From Acanthaster planci (lineage: Eukaryota > Echinodermata > Asteroidea > Valvatida > Acanthasteridae), in assembly GCF_001949145.1 (NCBI RefSeq), contig NW_019091419.1:705476-769475 (forward strand): a DNA stretch of 64,000 bases. The letters run 5' to 3'. Below the pieces are notes generated by a model that was given only the letters and a program-made list of their open reading frames with translations, did no database searches and was not told the origin of the DNA. Below are positions 1 through 11,830 of the stretch, in pieces (within the stretch, counting starts at the first letter, position 1; each line of letters opens with the position of its first letter). The translations under genes were made by a program, and so were the position numbers.

Positions 1-2084
1 AGACTGCATGCAGAGCTTGTGTCTGTCCATTTGCCAGATTCTGGACAGGAGCCATGATTGTTGCGTCTCCTCTTCTGAAGGCTTCTGCGCAGGAGCTGGG
101 TACATTTTGTGACCGATGCTCCTTGAGTACTCTTGATTAGTGGAGAAGCGAAGACTCCTTTATCAAGATCTGTTCTCAGTTCACTGTTGTTCACTAATGG
201 AAATTTGAAATGCTGGCCATTCTGTTGATACATCCTGTTGGTGAGTGACACAGCTCCCTCTCTTGTCTTTCTCGCTTCATGCCATTCTTTTTGTGAGGGT
301 TGGCCTGTTAGGCTCCAAAAGTGGCTTGTGATTGGCAAAGCCCACTGCAATGGTGAAGCATCATGTCCAAACTCTAATGGTGACACCAGCGCATTCCTGC
401 GGACACTGGGTGGGGTTTTGCAAATTGATTTGTACCTGTGCATAACCCTATGGCTTGCAGGACAGCACAGTGACTCAGCTGCAGATAAATGAGAAACTGA
501 AGCTTTGCAACAGCTTTGTTGACCGTTTGTCATTAGTGTGCCATTAGTGTGTTTGTCTCCTGAGGGTGTTGTGTTACATAAGATTGGGCCATTGCATTTA
601 CACATATCTGGATGGGTAATTGAGGAAGCTGCATTGCATGCACCAGAGACAGGTGTTCTTTGCTGACTCACATCACCGCTGCTGATTGCTTCTTGATCCA
701 AGGCACTCTTCAGACGTTTCTGTTTGGGTTCGCTGTTGCAATTTGGTGGCAGCAATGCAGTGATGCTTGTCTGTACTCCATGAAACTGTGGCGAAATGAA
801 TGCTTCCACTGGATCGGGATTCACTTCTGGATGTCTGATGACACTTGTTGCATCCTGAGCATCTAACGAGGGTGCAGGTATTGAAACTGTTTCTTGACCT
901 GTCAGTGCAGCACTTTGAGAGTCAGGCTGTGTGAAGGTTTCACTCTGATTGCAACTTTGATGATTGATGGTTTTACTGGAGGATCGTCTGTCCTGTATGC
1001 TATTCCGTTGCTTTGCCTCAAAAGTGGAGATCCACTCCTTTACACCACAAACCCTTGTCAATGGAGATGCTACATGTTGATTATGAAGAGGCATAAGCGG
1101 ATCAACAGAGTCAGGTGTTGGATAATCTGCATCTTCTTTCAATGTTGAGGTAACTAATTGTGCACTTGGAATGTTATAGTGGCCAGCTTCTTGTGGCAGT
1201 GGTTGTCCATGGCCAACAACGATCCTGAGACTCTCACAGGACCTCTTCCTCTTCCGGATACGCTCCAGTCGCTTTGCCTCAAACCTAGCAATCCTTGTTC
1301 TTGCGCTTGGAAATCCTTTTGGCTTTCCTCTGTTGCACATTTGTGGAATGGATCCTTCGAGTGCCCATGCTCCTGTCACTGCTTGTAGTCTCTCCGCTGA
1401 TTGCCTTTGACTACTTTCCTGCTGCTCGGTTTTGCTGTAGTGACTTCCTGAGACTTCCAAACTTTTTCCTTCTGCCACTGCTTTCTTGCATGTTATGGAC
1501 GGAGACTGTCGATGTGGATCCGCACAATATCTCTGTGAATCACTTGCAACAACATTCTTTCCCTGTACGACTGATTTCCTTTCATAATGCCTTGAGGCAA
1601 TGCACCGGTTACCCAAGGACTCATTTTTAGTTTCTTGTTTATCACTCTCTTGACGCAAATCAGATGCATTTCTTTTATTTTCAGCTGTGTGAATGTCTCT
1701 CTTTCTTTTTCTCCTTTTCCTTCTTCTTTTTCTTTTTGAGCACAGTCGCATTCCCTGAGTTTGCTGCACATCTTGGCCAAAGGTTGCAGAGTTGTCCTTT
1801 TTTAGGGTACTCTTATTTCCAGTAACTGGTTGAAGATCCCTCCAAGTGAATGGAGTAGGCTTGTCTGTTGTATTCTTCCAGCAAGTCTTTGCTGATTCCT
1901 TGTGCGGATCCTCCTGCCATGACCTGGTGGTAAGTTTATTTGACCTCGGGGTTCCCCGCATCCGGAGTGGGGAAATATAGCGAAGAATGCCTGGCCCCCT
2001 TCTCTCAACATCCATCCAGAACTCAGGACCTGGACTGCTTGAGGGGGTTTCATTCTTGGGCAAACTCCTCCTCCGTCCTTTCAT
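1..2084 (-). CDS. Large uncharacterised basic, disordered, probably nuclear protein (3' end off the window)
   Basis: On the minus strand the frame whose codons start at plus coordinates divisible by 3 has no stop from 2147 down to the left edge, over 700 codons, which chance does not explain. The first ATG is at 2084-2082. Just upstream a good splice acceptor (TTATTGTTTCAG) opens an exon at 2167 that has stops in all three frames before that ATG, so I read 2167-2085 as 5' UTR; 694 codons lie inside the window. The protein is rich in Ser, Lys, Arg, Gln and Thr and has no membrane segment. Near residues 113-128 is a strong nuclear-localisation-like run (SKRKRRRKRRKRKRD), and near 266-283 a second basic patch (FEAKRLERIRKRKR). 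FEAK recurs at FEAKQRNSI, a weak internal repeat. A Cys-rich stretch lies in the last third. I do not recognise the family. A remote resemblance of FWMDVERRG..RYISP to methyl-CpG-binding domains is too weak to use. The frame is solid; the function is unknown. Confidence 0.82.
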   Translation of the reverse strand, partial: MKGRRRSLPKNETPSSSPGPEFWMDVERRGPGILRYISPLRMRGTPRSNKLTTRSWQEDPHKESAKTCWKNTTDKPTPFTWRDLQPVTGNKSTLKKDNSATFGQDVQQTQGMRLCSKRKRRRKRRKRKRDIHTAENKRNASDLRQESDKQETKNESLGNRCIASRHYERKSVVQGKNVVASDSQRYCADPHRQSPSITCKKAVAEGKSLEVSGSHYSKTEQQESSQRQSAERLQAVTGAWALEGSIPQMCNRGKPKGFPSARTRIARFEAKRLERIRKRKRSCESLRIVVGHGQPLPQEAGHYNIPSAQLVTSTLKEDADYPTPDSVDPLMPLHNQHVASPLTRVCGVKEWISTFEAKQRNSIQDRRSSSKTINHQSCNQSETFTQPDSQSAALTGQETVSIPAPSLDAQDATSVIRHPEVNPDPVEAFISPQFHGVQTSITALLPPNCNSEPKQKRLKSALDQEAISSGDVSQQRTPVSGACNAASSITHPDMCKCNGPILCNTTPSGDKHTNGTLMTNGQQSCCKASVSHLSAAESLCCPASHRVMHRYKSICKTPPSVRRNALVSPLEFGHDASPLQWALPITSHFWSLTGQPSQKEWHEARKTREGAVSLTNRMYQQNGQHFKFPLVNNSELRTDLDKGVFASPLIKSTQGASVTKCTQLLRRSLQKRRRNNHGSCPESGKWTDTSSACS

Positions 2085-2167
2085 ATATCCTCCTGCTTTC
2101 TTGGTCCAATTGTCTCCCCTCAGTAGAGTGTCACACAACTTGCTGTGTTATTCAGTGGTTCCAGGCG
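2085..2167 (-). other. Probable 5' UTR segment and splice acceptor of the left-edge gene
   Basis: On the minus strand a pyrimidine-rich tract ending in TTTCAG (plus 2168 upward) precedes 83 bases that lack an ATG and are closed in every frame. They run directly into the ATG at 2084. This fits a 5' UTR intron just upstream of the start. An alternative is that the weaker CACAG at 2143-2147 is the true acceptor and upstream coding exons exist. Confidence 0.4.
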
Positions 2168-3431
2168 CTGAAACAATAACAAATATCAACATTTACTATT
2201 ACAGTTTTACTAGCGGATTAACTGCAGTCCTGTTGAATTCATTAATTAAGATTTAAATTAATAAAATGGCAAAATAATTTTAGTTTTGTGAATTTGTTTT
2301 TTTATTGTCCCCAGTCACATAAATAATATTGCTTCATTGTTTGAAACTGAATCCTATCCGACATGTACATATTAATTGTATGACATTTCATTTTCTTTTT
2401 CTGATTCAGGTCTTATGAGGATATTTTTAACGGTAATGAAGTCCCATAAATTTAATGAATACTACATGTGCATTTAAGTCACAAAACCAATGTTTTGGCA
2501 TGGAATCAGACGAAGATAAATCAAGGTCAAAATGACGCACTCCCGAATACACGGGGGTGGGGCTGGAGAACAAAGAGAAATGATAACAATAGAAATGACT
2601 GGGGCCGAAAATCAACAATTTGCTTGAAAAAAATCAAAACTGACCCCTCCAACCATTTTTGTTTTCTGGTGATGGGTGCTTTACTGCCATACCCCCCATA
2701 TTCACAACTGTTAAAGAGCGTTTCAACAAAAGTTGGAGATTAACTGAACAATTGGCAATCACAAAGCCTGATCGGTAATCTCACTGATCGACTGACTGCA
2801 CCCCGCACGTTCATGCAACATGTGTCTGTGAATGATGCTAGTTTATTACCTATCCAGCTGGAGCGATGAATTACACGGATGTTCAGTTGTACATGGCCAC
2901 AACTTGTCAGAAACTAGCCCACAGGTGCTCAGGGTGAGATCAGAGCGAAAGTTCTACAGATGTGACAGGACAATCTGCAAAAAGACACGAAATCTTTCAT
3001 CAAAATCTCAAGTTGAACAAAGTCAGTGTTTCATGATGTCACACTACATCAATATTGTTCTTCATGTTTGTCCAGTGTAATGTTCTCGCTGGTTTTTGAA
3101 TATTATGGTAAATGTACGTGGTTAGGCATCTGACTGGGGTTGTTTGATCTTACAACAGGCCTGCGTTTGACACAAAGTCTCAGCGGCGGCTACGGTTAAT
3201 ATGGAGGAGGCTGAAAAAAAGGGAAACGGTTAATCCACATATACATGTACATATTGTACACACCATTAAGCACCAGAGGTAAACACAGTACCTACGCCTT
3301 TTAAGTCAATACCAAATTACTTTTATGTCAACAGAGTGGTCACAACAAAGGGCAGGCACTTTTATTATTAAAACGTTACACATATTGAATAATTCCTGTG
3401 TCCTTGAGTTGATGTTGGAAGTCAGCCAGTG
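2168..3431. other. Gene-free AT-rich stretch
   Basis: Only short ORFs are present here, with no recognisable protein, splice pattern or repeat. It should contain the promoter and first exon(s) of the left-edge gene, but I cannot place them. Confidence 0.4.
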
Positions 3432-4006
3432 TTGTAACGACTAATGAATCCCTAAACTTGGTGACTCGAGCCAAGTCAGTTTGAAATTGTGACTCGAGTC
3501 ATTAGGTCAAGAAGTTGAGTAGAGAAGTTTGTGCAGTCAAGTTGAGTTGAGTCAAGTCAAGTACCGAGCTCAAGACACTTTGAGTCACAAATTTGTAAAC
3601 AAAACGCAATAAGAACACAACTACATGCAAGTCATTCTCTGGTGTGCATGCTTTCCACGCATGGAAAAAGAAAAGAAGACTGGTGTGTGCTGCGCCGCAT
3701 GCTGTGTATACATACATCCTGCACGGCAACGTATTCACCATCAATATAAGAGCAGCGCCGTGAGTCTGATTTCAAATAGATTTTTTTTTGCCCCAAAATT
3801 TTGCTTTTAAGTATTTTGAGAATCGAATCTTATGAACTTGTACTCGAGTTGAGTATCCATGAGAGATTCAAGTTGAGTTGAGTCATTTGGTTGCAGACTC
3901 CAGTCAAGTCAAATCATTTACCTGTCTGGACTTGAGTCAAGCTGAGTTGCCAAAATTTGTGACTTGAGTCCGACTTGAGACGAGTCAATGACTTGAGTCA
4001 TTACAA
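3432..4006. mobile_element. MITE-like element with degenerate GACTYGAGTC arms
   Basis: The left end (TTGTAACGACTAATGAATC, 3432) and the reverse complement of the right end (TTGTAATGACTCAAGTCA, ending at 4006) form a terminal inverted repeat. Both arms, about 3455-3590 and 3835-4000, are full of degenerate copies of GACTCGAGTC and GAGTCAAG, so the ends can fold on each other. The centre is ordinary AT-rich DNA with no transposase. This is the form of a non-autonomous DNA transposon; the superfamily is not assignable. Confidence 0.6.
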
Positions 4007-4741
4007 TTCCGAACTCAGTTCACACAACAAAGTGAACAAAGCATACAATCGGGTTGTCCGGGACAAGTTCGGGCATTTGGCTACAAACAGGAAATCTGGT
4101 CACAGCGGAATGAGACATTACACCAGTACTTTGGAGGTGGTTTTGGAGGTGAAATCTAATAGTTCTAGAAAGAATTTAATTTTGGTAAATGCTACCTGTA
4201 TGTGGTAGGTAACAGGATTCTTCTATTGCCAGCTCATGACTAAAATGTTTTTAAAAAGCCAGTTGAATAATTCTACATGAAGTTACTCAGCCTAAGACCC
4301 AAAAACGTGCTACTAGATTTGTTACTAGTCATAACACCCACTTCTGCTGTGTGACTGATATACTGGAACCAACTTTTAGGGGACATGCAAGAGGACCAGG
4401 GCATAACAGCATGCCTTATTACCAGAAATTCAAGGCATCATTCCCAGCAACATTAAATGTCTTCTGCCAGACCAACATTAACCATCGACGGGGAGTCATG
4501 TGTTCACTCTGTAGCCTCAACTGCAAAATCCCTCGAGCCAACAAAGACAATAACTGTATCCCTGTTTTTATTTGTATCCTTGTTTAATCCACCACTGTGC
4601 TCCCACCTGACGTCAATACCACTCTCACAATCATGTGACAGTCTAAACTTTGACAAAATTTCCAAGTTGAAAGGACACAAAATTAAGCAATCCTGTTCCA
4701 TGTCATCTAATGTCCATGATGGTATAGACTTTTTCACTAAC

Positions 4742-5120
4742 GAATTCATAATTGTGCATGCATGTGCAAAAATGGCCATGGTGGGTGGGCTTTTTCTTCA
4801 GAAAATCTCATTAAATTGTTTTTGCGATTAGTTTTTAATCTAAAGAGGTTTTTAGTGCTCTGGAAAATGTACAATCTTGATTTTTCCTGTACACGAGAGA
4901 TTGCCGTATCTACAATGTACACGTACATGTAAGCTGGTCTCCTTTCGTGCTGTTTTACAGCAACAACAATTAATTGGGATTTTCTGAAGAAAATAAAAGA
5001 ACAAAGCCAGAAAACCTGAGAGAAAATGATCAAAATCGCACCCCTGTACGTTTTCAATGGCCTGCTCACACTTCTTGCCCCCAAGGCCATTTGTGCGCAT
5101 GCATGCATAATTATGAATTT
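4742..5120. mobile_element. Foldback (inverted-repeat) element, about 380 bp
   Basis: The left arm starting at 4742 (GAATTCATAATTGTGCATGC) matches the reverse complement of the right end (AAATTCATAATTATGCATGC, ending at 5120). The match extends through AAATGGCC. A second block pairs as well: CTTCAGAAAATC near 4796 with GATTTTCTGAAG near 4979. The overlapping minus-strand ORFs are by-products of the arms. A fragment matching the neighbouring 5148 element (CCATGATGGTATAG, about 4721) sits just outside the left end, so this element may have inserted beside or into an older MITE copy. Confidence 0.65.
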
Positions 5121-5147
5121 ATTTAGTATTTAGTAATACATGTAGGA

Positions 5148-5281
5148 GTAACGTCCATCATCTCCATGATGGTATAGTCACCAGGTCCCTTATTTCTCTA
5201 CTTACTGTCATAAAACCAATCAGACTTGACAAAAGATGGCAAAATTAGGGACCTGGCAACTATACCATCACGGACGTTAAT
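5148..5281. mobile_element. Short hairpin MITE, about 134 bp
   Basis: The left end (GTAACGTCCATCATCTCC, then ATGATGGTATAGTCACCAGG) matches the reverse complement of the right end (TTAACGTCCGTGATGGTATAG, then TTGCCAGGTCCCT) apart from a small insertion in the left arm. The arms cover nearly half the element and leave a short unpaired centre. No coding capacity. Confidence 0.7.
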
Positions 5282-6062
5282 TAGACTTTTAATATGTCAA
5301 CAGCAAGAATTGGCATTATTTCGGTGCAGTAACTGATCCACTTGTGGGAAAAAAGTCCGCCTGACATCCTGTGCACAAAACCTATTCTGTTTGTTAAGTG
5401 AGAACCTTGAGTCTTGAGTCTTTCAAAGGACTATGCTGAATATCGATTCCAATATGAATTTGAATATTCGAATGCAAAATTCATGAAAAGGGAGAGTTTT
5501 TTGTTTTAAATGAGAAAACTTGCAAAGTGGAGGCTTGTTTCAAGCTGATTCAAATGAAAAGCGAAAGAAATTTTACGATTCAATAAGTAAATTATTCATT
5601 GCAAAATTAAAAGGAACAGAAATTTTCAACAGGACCAGAAGTATTGTACATCATTAATCGTGGCTGGAGATACTCCTAGACGTGAGAAGCTATTTGTGTG
5701 ATTATAATGTATAACTGTGAGTCATTGCAACTGTATGGTTTGCTCATCAACAATCTGCCAGTTGGTACGACCGAATAATCGGATATTTGATCGCATTGAA
5801 GGTCAAATATTGGAATAGTGAATTGATTCAGCCCTAGTCTTTTAATCCTATTTGGCTGCTACTTTAATTGTAGCTGTACCAGGATTCCTCAATAGGCAAA
5901 AATTCCATACTCATGCGCCACCTTCCCCTAGCTAGAGTTGGCCAATCTCTGTAGAAAATTTCTCAACCTTCTCCAACTTTATGCAGTTCACTCTTGACGT
6001 CATTCATTTAATTTATGGCACTTAATCTGTATAAATTCTTTTCTTCTAAAAGTACAACGACC

Positions 6063-6283
6063 AATAAGGTCATTGAACATTACGTCACTTGACCCCTCAT
6101 CGTCTCGACGGCTGTTCCATGTCAAGACATACATGTATGTAATACACGGACTGAGCGATAAGACTGGTAACTACATGTACCAATGGGCTCTTCCAAAACT
6201 TTGGCGGCAGTTTAGATGTTTTGACATGGAAGAGCTGTCGAAACGATGAGGGATCAAGAGACGTAATGTTCAACGCCCTTATT
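6063..6283. mobile_element. MITE with about 75-bp terminal inverted repeats
   Basis: The left arm (AATAAGGTCATTGAACAT, continuing ACGTCACTTGACCCCTCATC and then TCTCGACGGCTGTTCCATG) pairs with the reverse complement of the right arm (AATAAGGGCGTTGAACAT, ACGTCTCTTGATCCCTCATC, TTTCGACAGCTCTTCCATG). Divergence between the arms is modest and the loop is under 100 bp. There is no ORF of interest, so this is a non-autonomous element. Confidence 0.72.
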
Positions 6284-6906
6284 TTAAAGATGGCAACTGT
6301 GAGAGCGAGTCCGTTAGATTGAACGGATAAAGGCAAAAAGACTGGAAAATACCTGAATAACGTGAGTGAAATCACTCAACAAATGGTTTTTAGAAAGCGG
6401 AAAGGTCAAGAATCATGTTCGTGTGTAAAAGAATTGCACCCACGATAAGTGGGTGCGCCGAAATGTTCAATACGCCGACACGAAATTGCGTACATACGGA
6501 TGTGTCTTTTCCTACCTCGGTGTGGCTAAGGATGGACCGGGAGTGAGAGTCCGTGCCACACTAGGACAGAGCATGATCAGTGTGAAGAAACCTTATGAAA
6601 ACCTAAACATGTACATGTATGTAGCCTATACTGGGTGCTGTCATCGTCATCTGCGATTGTCATCTGCCATTGTCATCTGCAGGCAAAGAAAGCACAACTC
6701 ACCCATCTAAAGTTTTGCAGCAGTCACAGTCGTCTGGCGCGCGTGTCATCGTTTCGCTAGCGCTCGAATCGCTGATAATGCGATATGCCCGTGACTGGAC
6801 GTAAAAAACTAGACTCTTACTAGTCCTAGACAGGTTTCGACCCGCAAGCCAGTTTTTAAACTGCATAGGGAAGTCTGGGACCTGCTCCTAATTAATTTGA
6901 AGTTTT

Positions 6907-6966
6907 CTCGCTGGCGACGAAGCTGGGCTGGGGCGGGCCAGATCCCCCAGCTTCGTCGAGAGCGAG
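6907..6966. repeat. GC-rich imperfect hairpin
   Basis: The arms CGACGAAGCTGGG (about 6915-6927) and CCCAGCTTCGTCG (about 6946-6958) are perfect complements, and the outer TCGCT/AGCGA bases extend the pairing imperfectly. The loop is under 20 bases. It could be a mobile-element terminus or a structured site; nothing nearby decides which. Confidence 0.55.
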
Positions 6967-9900
6967 TGACTCGCGACGAACACAAGTTGTACCCTGCTGC
7001 AATGAATCTCCAATAGACACAGTTTTCTGCAACTTCATACTTTCTTCAATGTATAAAAACTATTTGACATCCATGTTTGATTAAATACACTTGAACAACT
7101 GAGGGCGCTGTTGCTGTTGTAGCGTCATGTATGGAAGGCGCAGCGGCAACAGTTTATACTAATACCCACAAGTTCAAATAAAAGTCAGGAAAATTACTCA
7201 CAAGTAACTCGGCTGTTAAAGACATATCTTTTGTTTTCCTTTCAATTTTCAGTGGCTTAACCGATGACTTTTCAGGATATTTCTTTCCAGAGATAATCAC
7301 CCCTTCAAAACGGTCAGAGGCCCATTAGTGGCGTAGCTGGGGAGGGGGCTGGGGCCGTGCCCCACAACAAATTCCCGGTGCCTGCAGATGCCCCCCTCCA
7401 AAAAAAAAAACCGGATATTGAACAAGGCTAACAAACTCTTGCCCCCCAAAAACCATACCACTGAAAGCTTGTGCCCCCCGCCATAAGATGCTGGTGCCCG
7501 GGCCCCCTTTGTGCCCTCCCACACAAGTAAAATCCTAGCTTTGCCTGAAGGTGTCTGCGAGGGGGTCACAGTGAGGGTCATTTTCACGGTGTTTTTACCA
7601 GGAGAACTTCCCATTGCCGTGAGAAAAACATTTCACGTTGAAACTGCGAATTCACTGTAAATTGAAATTCATAGTGGATCTGTGTATACATAAATTTGTT
7701 CAAATTTTGAAACAAGAAACTGCTTACAGGAAACATATCCAAGAAAGGTTTGCCTGCTTGCTTATTGCTGTATACTTACACATTGAATCACCAAAGTAGG
7801 GCCTAAAGAACATGTGAAACTTTTACTCATGAATGATGGAACTCTACATGAACATAAACCAAAAAGGCACCAACACTTCATTTACAATAGAAAAACAAAT
7901 ATTGAAAATAAAGTCAATTGAAACACAAAATATGTACACAAAGAGTGTAGTACAAATGCATTGCAAATACATGCTTTTAAATTAGTGTACTCATTTTTAT
8001 CTTTTTTTGGCTGAATGCACTTTGAAGTTTTTGTGTTCTTTTACAGGTTGTAGTGCAATCATTTTCAAGGGGGCGTGGCGGAAAGCAAATAAACTGTGTG
8101 GCATGTGTTCATATCAATTTTCCAGCTTGCGCTGTGCATGTTTCATTTCCTGTTACTGGGGTTGAACATTATAAAAGCGACACTAAGTGGATGGCTGACA
8201 CTGGGACTGGTGGCTTTTAAGCAGGGATATTTCATTGTCCCTACATAGATCCCAGTTGGCTATTTTAACCCTAGTTACATTCTAGTTAGGAAAAAAATTC
8301 ATCAGAATAACTTTGCAAGGACAAACAACTGATCATAATGGCTTCCGGGAAAGATTCATGAGTTTAGGAGTTTGATTCCAATTTTATTGTCACTACCCGC
8401 AAGTCCTGGAACTTAATCCAGGGAAACACAATCATTCTTTCATTCAATAATTCTGTGAAATTCAACATTTGTACATCATATCTAGTTGTAATCGTTATAA
8501 GCGAGTAATACAAATAAACATCCCTGTTAAAAACTTAAAGGTAGAAATTCCAAGCGTGCATTAAGAGCAAAATCCAACCTTACAAAATAATACACGTCCA
8601 AGGTTAATACATATACTACAGATCTTGAACATGCATAATCTTTTTAAGGTTAGAATTAGCTTTACGAGTTGGCCATATTGAATTGAAAGCGAAGTTAACT
8701 TTTTTTCGGAACCTGAGAATATAAATGAAAGCACTGAATTAAATAAAAATTCAGAGAAAAATCAATGTTATTTTATGCCGATGAAGCCTTTCAAAGTTTT
8801 GATTATGTTTTAACCACATTTTAAAAGTGAGACATGAAACCCAAATTGGTTTAATTCCATTGAATTTAATATCGATTCTGGGAACATGATCAAAACGGCT
8901 TCCCAATTAATAAGGTCTTTGAGAGATTTTTCAGAAGGCCAACTTCAAGGTATCTTAATTTTATTTTGCTTTTAATGGGCCAGTCAAGTTTAAATATAAG
9001 TAAAACAAACTCTCAAAATTACAAAAAGCCCTTCGAACGAACCGGAGCTCTTTTCATTGGCAGCTACCATTTGACGATTCGTAAAATTTGTTAGACTTAT
9101 AATCACGAAGTTAAACAAGCTAACAATTTTCCTCGATGTCAACTACGTCATAGGACTGCCACAAAAAGTATGAGTTCTTATAGGCTAGCAACTAAATTAT
9201 TTGATAGTGAAGAGTTCTTTAAAAAAAAAAAGGGCTTAATGATACGCATGGAAATTGTAACAAAATCATATATCGTTTTACCACCAAACTTTTGCCAGAA
9301 ATCATGAAAGCAAAGCCGCAAATTATAAACAAAATAAGGGTAGGACTTTTATATATGACCTCACTGATTTTCCCTTGCAGTAGTTTATCAGCCATCAGAA
9401 AAAGATTACGTCCTGTAAAGTTAATAATTTTAGAAGGGAAAATATTGCAGTATTTACTAAACACTAAGAATTATTTTCAGATCAGTCTCACACCTTCTGT
9501 GCACAGGTTGTCAAGTGCTGTTTGGGATATAGTCCCAAAATACATGAAAGTGCACCAATTTGAAACATACTTCAGATGTTTCTAAACGATATTCGAGTTC
9601 AAGATCGTCAATGCAAAAATGAATTGATTTGCACTTGAAGTTTTTAAAAAGCTCGAGGTCTTTAACATAATTTAAGCTGACTGAAAGAATCAATAGATTG
9701 TCCAATATTCAAACATTTTTCATGAAAAATTTTTGACCGGCAATACAGCATGAATAAAAACACTGTACTCATCGAATAACTGCACTCTACAAATAATTGT
9801 CTTAGGTTTCGAGTCGGTTGCTTCCAGTAAAATGTGAAGTGAAATCTGCAAAATCTGTATTAACGTCTGCTTTTACGCGACTCGCACAGACGATCAATCA

Positions 9901-11219
9901 TGCGACAGTAGAAAAACAAAACTAATTAAAAAATCAGCATTTCTACAAAAAATGAAAATAAAACATAAACTACAGCTTCTTACAGTTTTATAATTTGTCA
10001 TATTACTGCATACAAGCTGTTTCAACAAACTATGGTAACTGAATTCTGTTCTTGCATACATGGATTCTTACATAGACTACCCAATTATAAAAATGAATGC
10101 TTCAATGATACCTTATTGAAGTGCAATATTTTTGAAAATATTAATAGAAAAATAGAGGTGCAATATCTCTGAAGAAAATTAGAATCTGAGCTGTCAGGTA
10201 TCTTGCATATTCAAGGTAATCAACAGGGAACAGTAATTACCTGTATGCTGTTTTTCGTACAGTACGAAGCTTTATTAGAGAGATGGTGAATTGCCTCTCT
10301 CTCTTATGGCATAATTATGGGTATAAGATTCAAGTCATTTGTTAGAGCTAAAATTACTCAGCTGGATATTAGTGAACAAGTCACGCAAGAACCCACATAC
10401 AGCGTAAGTCGTTTGTGCGAGATTCAACTTATATGTATATGCAATTTAACTCATATGTGTATGAGATACATTTTAGTTTTCCGACTTCTTTTGCCATGCC
10501 AACATTTGCACATAATTAATTGGAGCCAGGTTTTGAACAACAATATTACAGCATACCCACAAGCCGGCAGTGCATAACACGGACAACCTATATGTACATG
10601 GTTTGGTCTGGAATATTCGGTCAGACTTACACATATAAAACCGACATGGCAACACACAACTATCTTCACAAATGTTAAATGTAACAACATCTGAAACCCA
10701 CCTTGAATACAAAGCAAGAGTATAAACTCAACTTGGAAGTTATTGCCTATATTTTGTATTTTTAGCAAGAGATTCCTCTCAAATCTACATGATACGTAGT
10801 GAAAAATATTGTTATAAATACATATCTCCTTCATGCTTTGTAAGGTCCTGTTAATCACAATATTATCAATGTAGAAACCATTTCAAAAATATGTACTGTA
10901 TGACTAACATTGCAATGACAGATCACGGTGCGATATACAGCAGTAAATCATCCAGGTATTTCAATACCATTTCAGTTATGTAAAATAGCACGCAATGTAC
11001 ATGTACAAAGAAGCACATTTTACTACCTCGTCACTGTGTATAACTTTGGGGTGTCTGTAGATAACTCAGACATGGAAGCCAGACGCTAATGCCACGACTG
11101 CTCACTATATGTAAATTGCGCAGGTGTTGAGACTAGTGGTCCAGTCTTCGCCAGGTTAGGTCAGGAGCCTCCAAGTATGCAGGTTGGGAGCTGCAGTAAG
11201 TGGCACTGATGTACGACAT
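6967..11219. other. Gene-free intergenic region with mobile-element-like fragments
   Basis: No gene is supported. A G-rich tract at about 7325-7500 begins GTGGCGTAGCTGGGG, a style seen at ends of some DNA transposons, but I find no partner end. At about 9440-9585 (plus) a short frame ends in LSSAVWDIVPKYMKVHQF, faintly like the C-terminus of non-LTR reverse transcriptases. The rest is AT-rich and unremarkable. Confidence 0.4.
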
Positions 11220-11830
11220 CAGCCAAGCAGTCGCACATCCAGTCAGTATCTGCGTGCAAACACAAAGACTAAAAAACGAGAGTTAGTGACACGCAAAAAA
11301 ATTCTTAGGAATGACAAACAAAACAAGCATATACACGAACGAGTCACAAAACGGATACAACGGGAGACAGGACAAACGTGATCTCGCAAAGGCGGGGTCG
11401 ATCAGCTCCTGAGGAATGCAAGAGCTATCCCTGCTACCCAAATATAAGCAAAGAGACTCAACCTCCACTTTGGGCAGTCAGCCAAGCAGTCGCAAATCGG
11501 GTCAGTGTCTGCATGCAAACACAAAGACTAAAAGGCGAGAGTTAGTGACATGCAAAAGAAATTCTTGAGAATGACAAACAAAACAAGCACATACACGAAC
11601 GAGTCACAAAACGGAGACAACAGGCGACAGGAAAAACGTGATCTCGCAAGGGCAGGGTCGATCAGCTCCTGAGGATAGCAAGAGCTATCTCTGCTGCCCC
11701 AAAACAAGGAAAGAGACTCAACCTCCACATCGTGCAGTCGCACATCCAGTCAGTCCCACATCCAGTCAATATCTGCATTCAAACAAACAGACTAAAAGAA
11801 GAGAGTTTAATCTGCGAAAGAAAATTATTT
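11220..11830. repeat. Tandem repeat, about 259-bp unit, two full copies and a partial third
   Basis: CAGCCAAGCAGTCGCA starts at 11220 and again at 11479, giving a 259-bp period. The two units share long blocks such as GACAAACAAAACAAGCA, CACGAACGAGTCACAAAACG and GGTCGATCAGCTCCTGAGGA. A third, shortened unit starts near 11734 (GCAGTCGCACATCCAGTCAG) and decays by about 11830. The ORFs across it repeat the same peptides and look non-functional. It is a satellite-like local duplication. Confidence 0.85.

Noticed and set aside
1946-2030. Methyl-CpG-binding domain in the left-edge protein (FWMDVERRG..RYISP..RS)
   Set aside because: Spacing and several core positions do not fit the domain, so the match is too weak to assign function.
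7324-7620. hAT-type transposon end (GTGGCGTAGC)
   Set aside because: The partner terminus and target-site duplication could not be found, so the resemblance stays anecdotal.
9292-9585. Reverse-transcriptase C-terminal fragment
   Set aside because: Only a short LSSAVWDIVP-like tail resembles such proteins; no catalytic motif or second fragment is present nearby.
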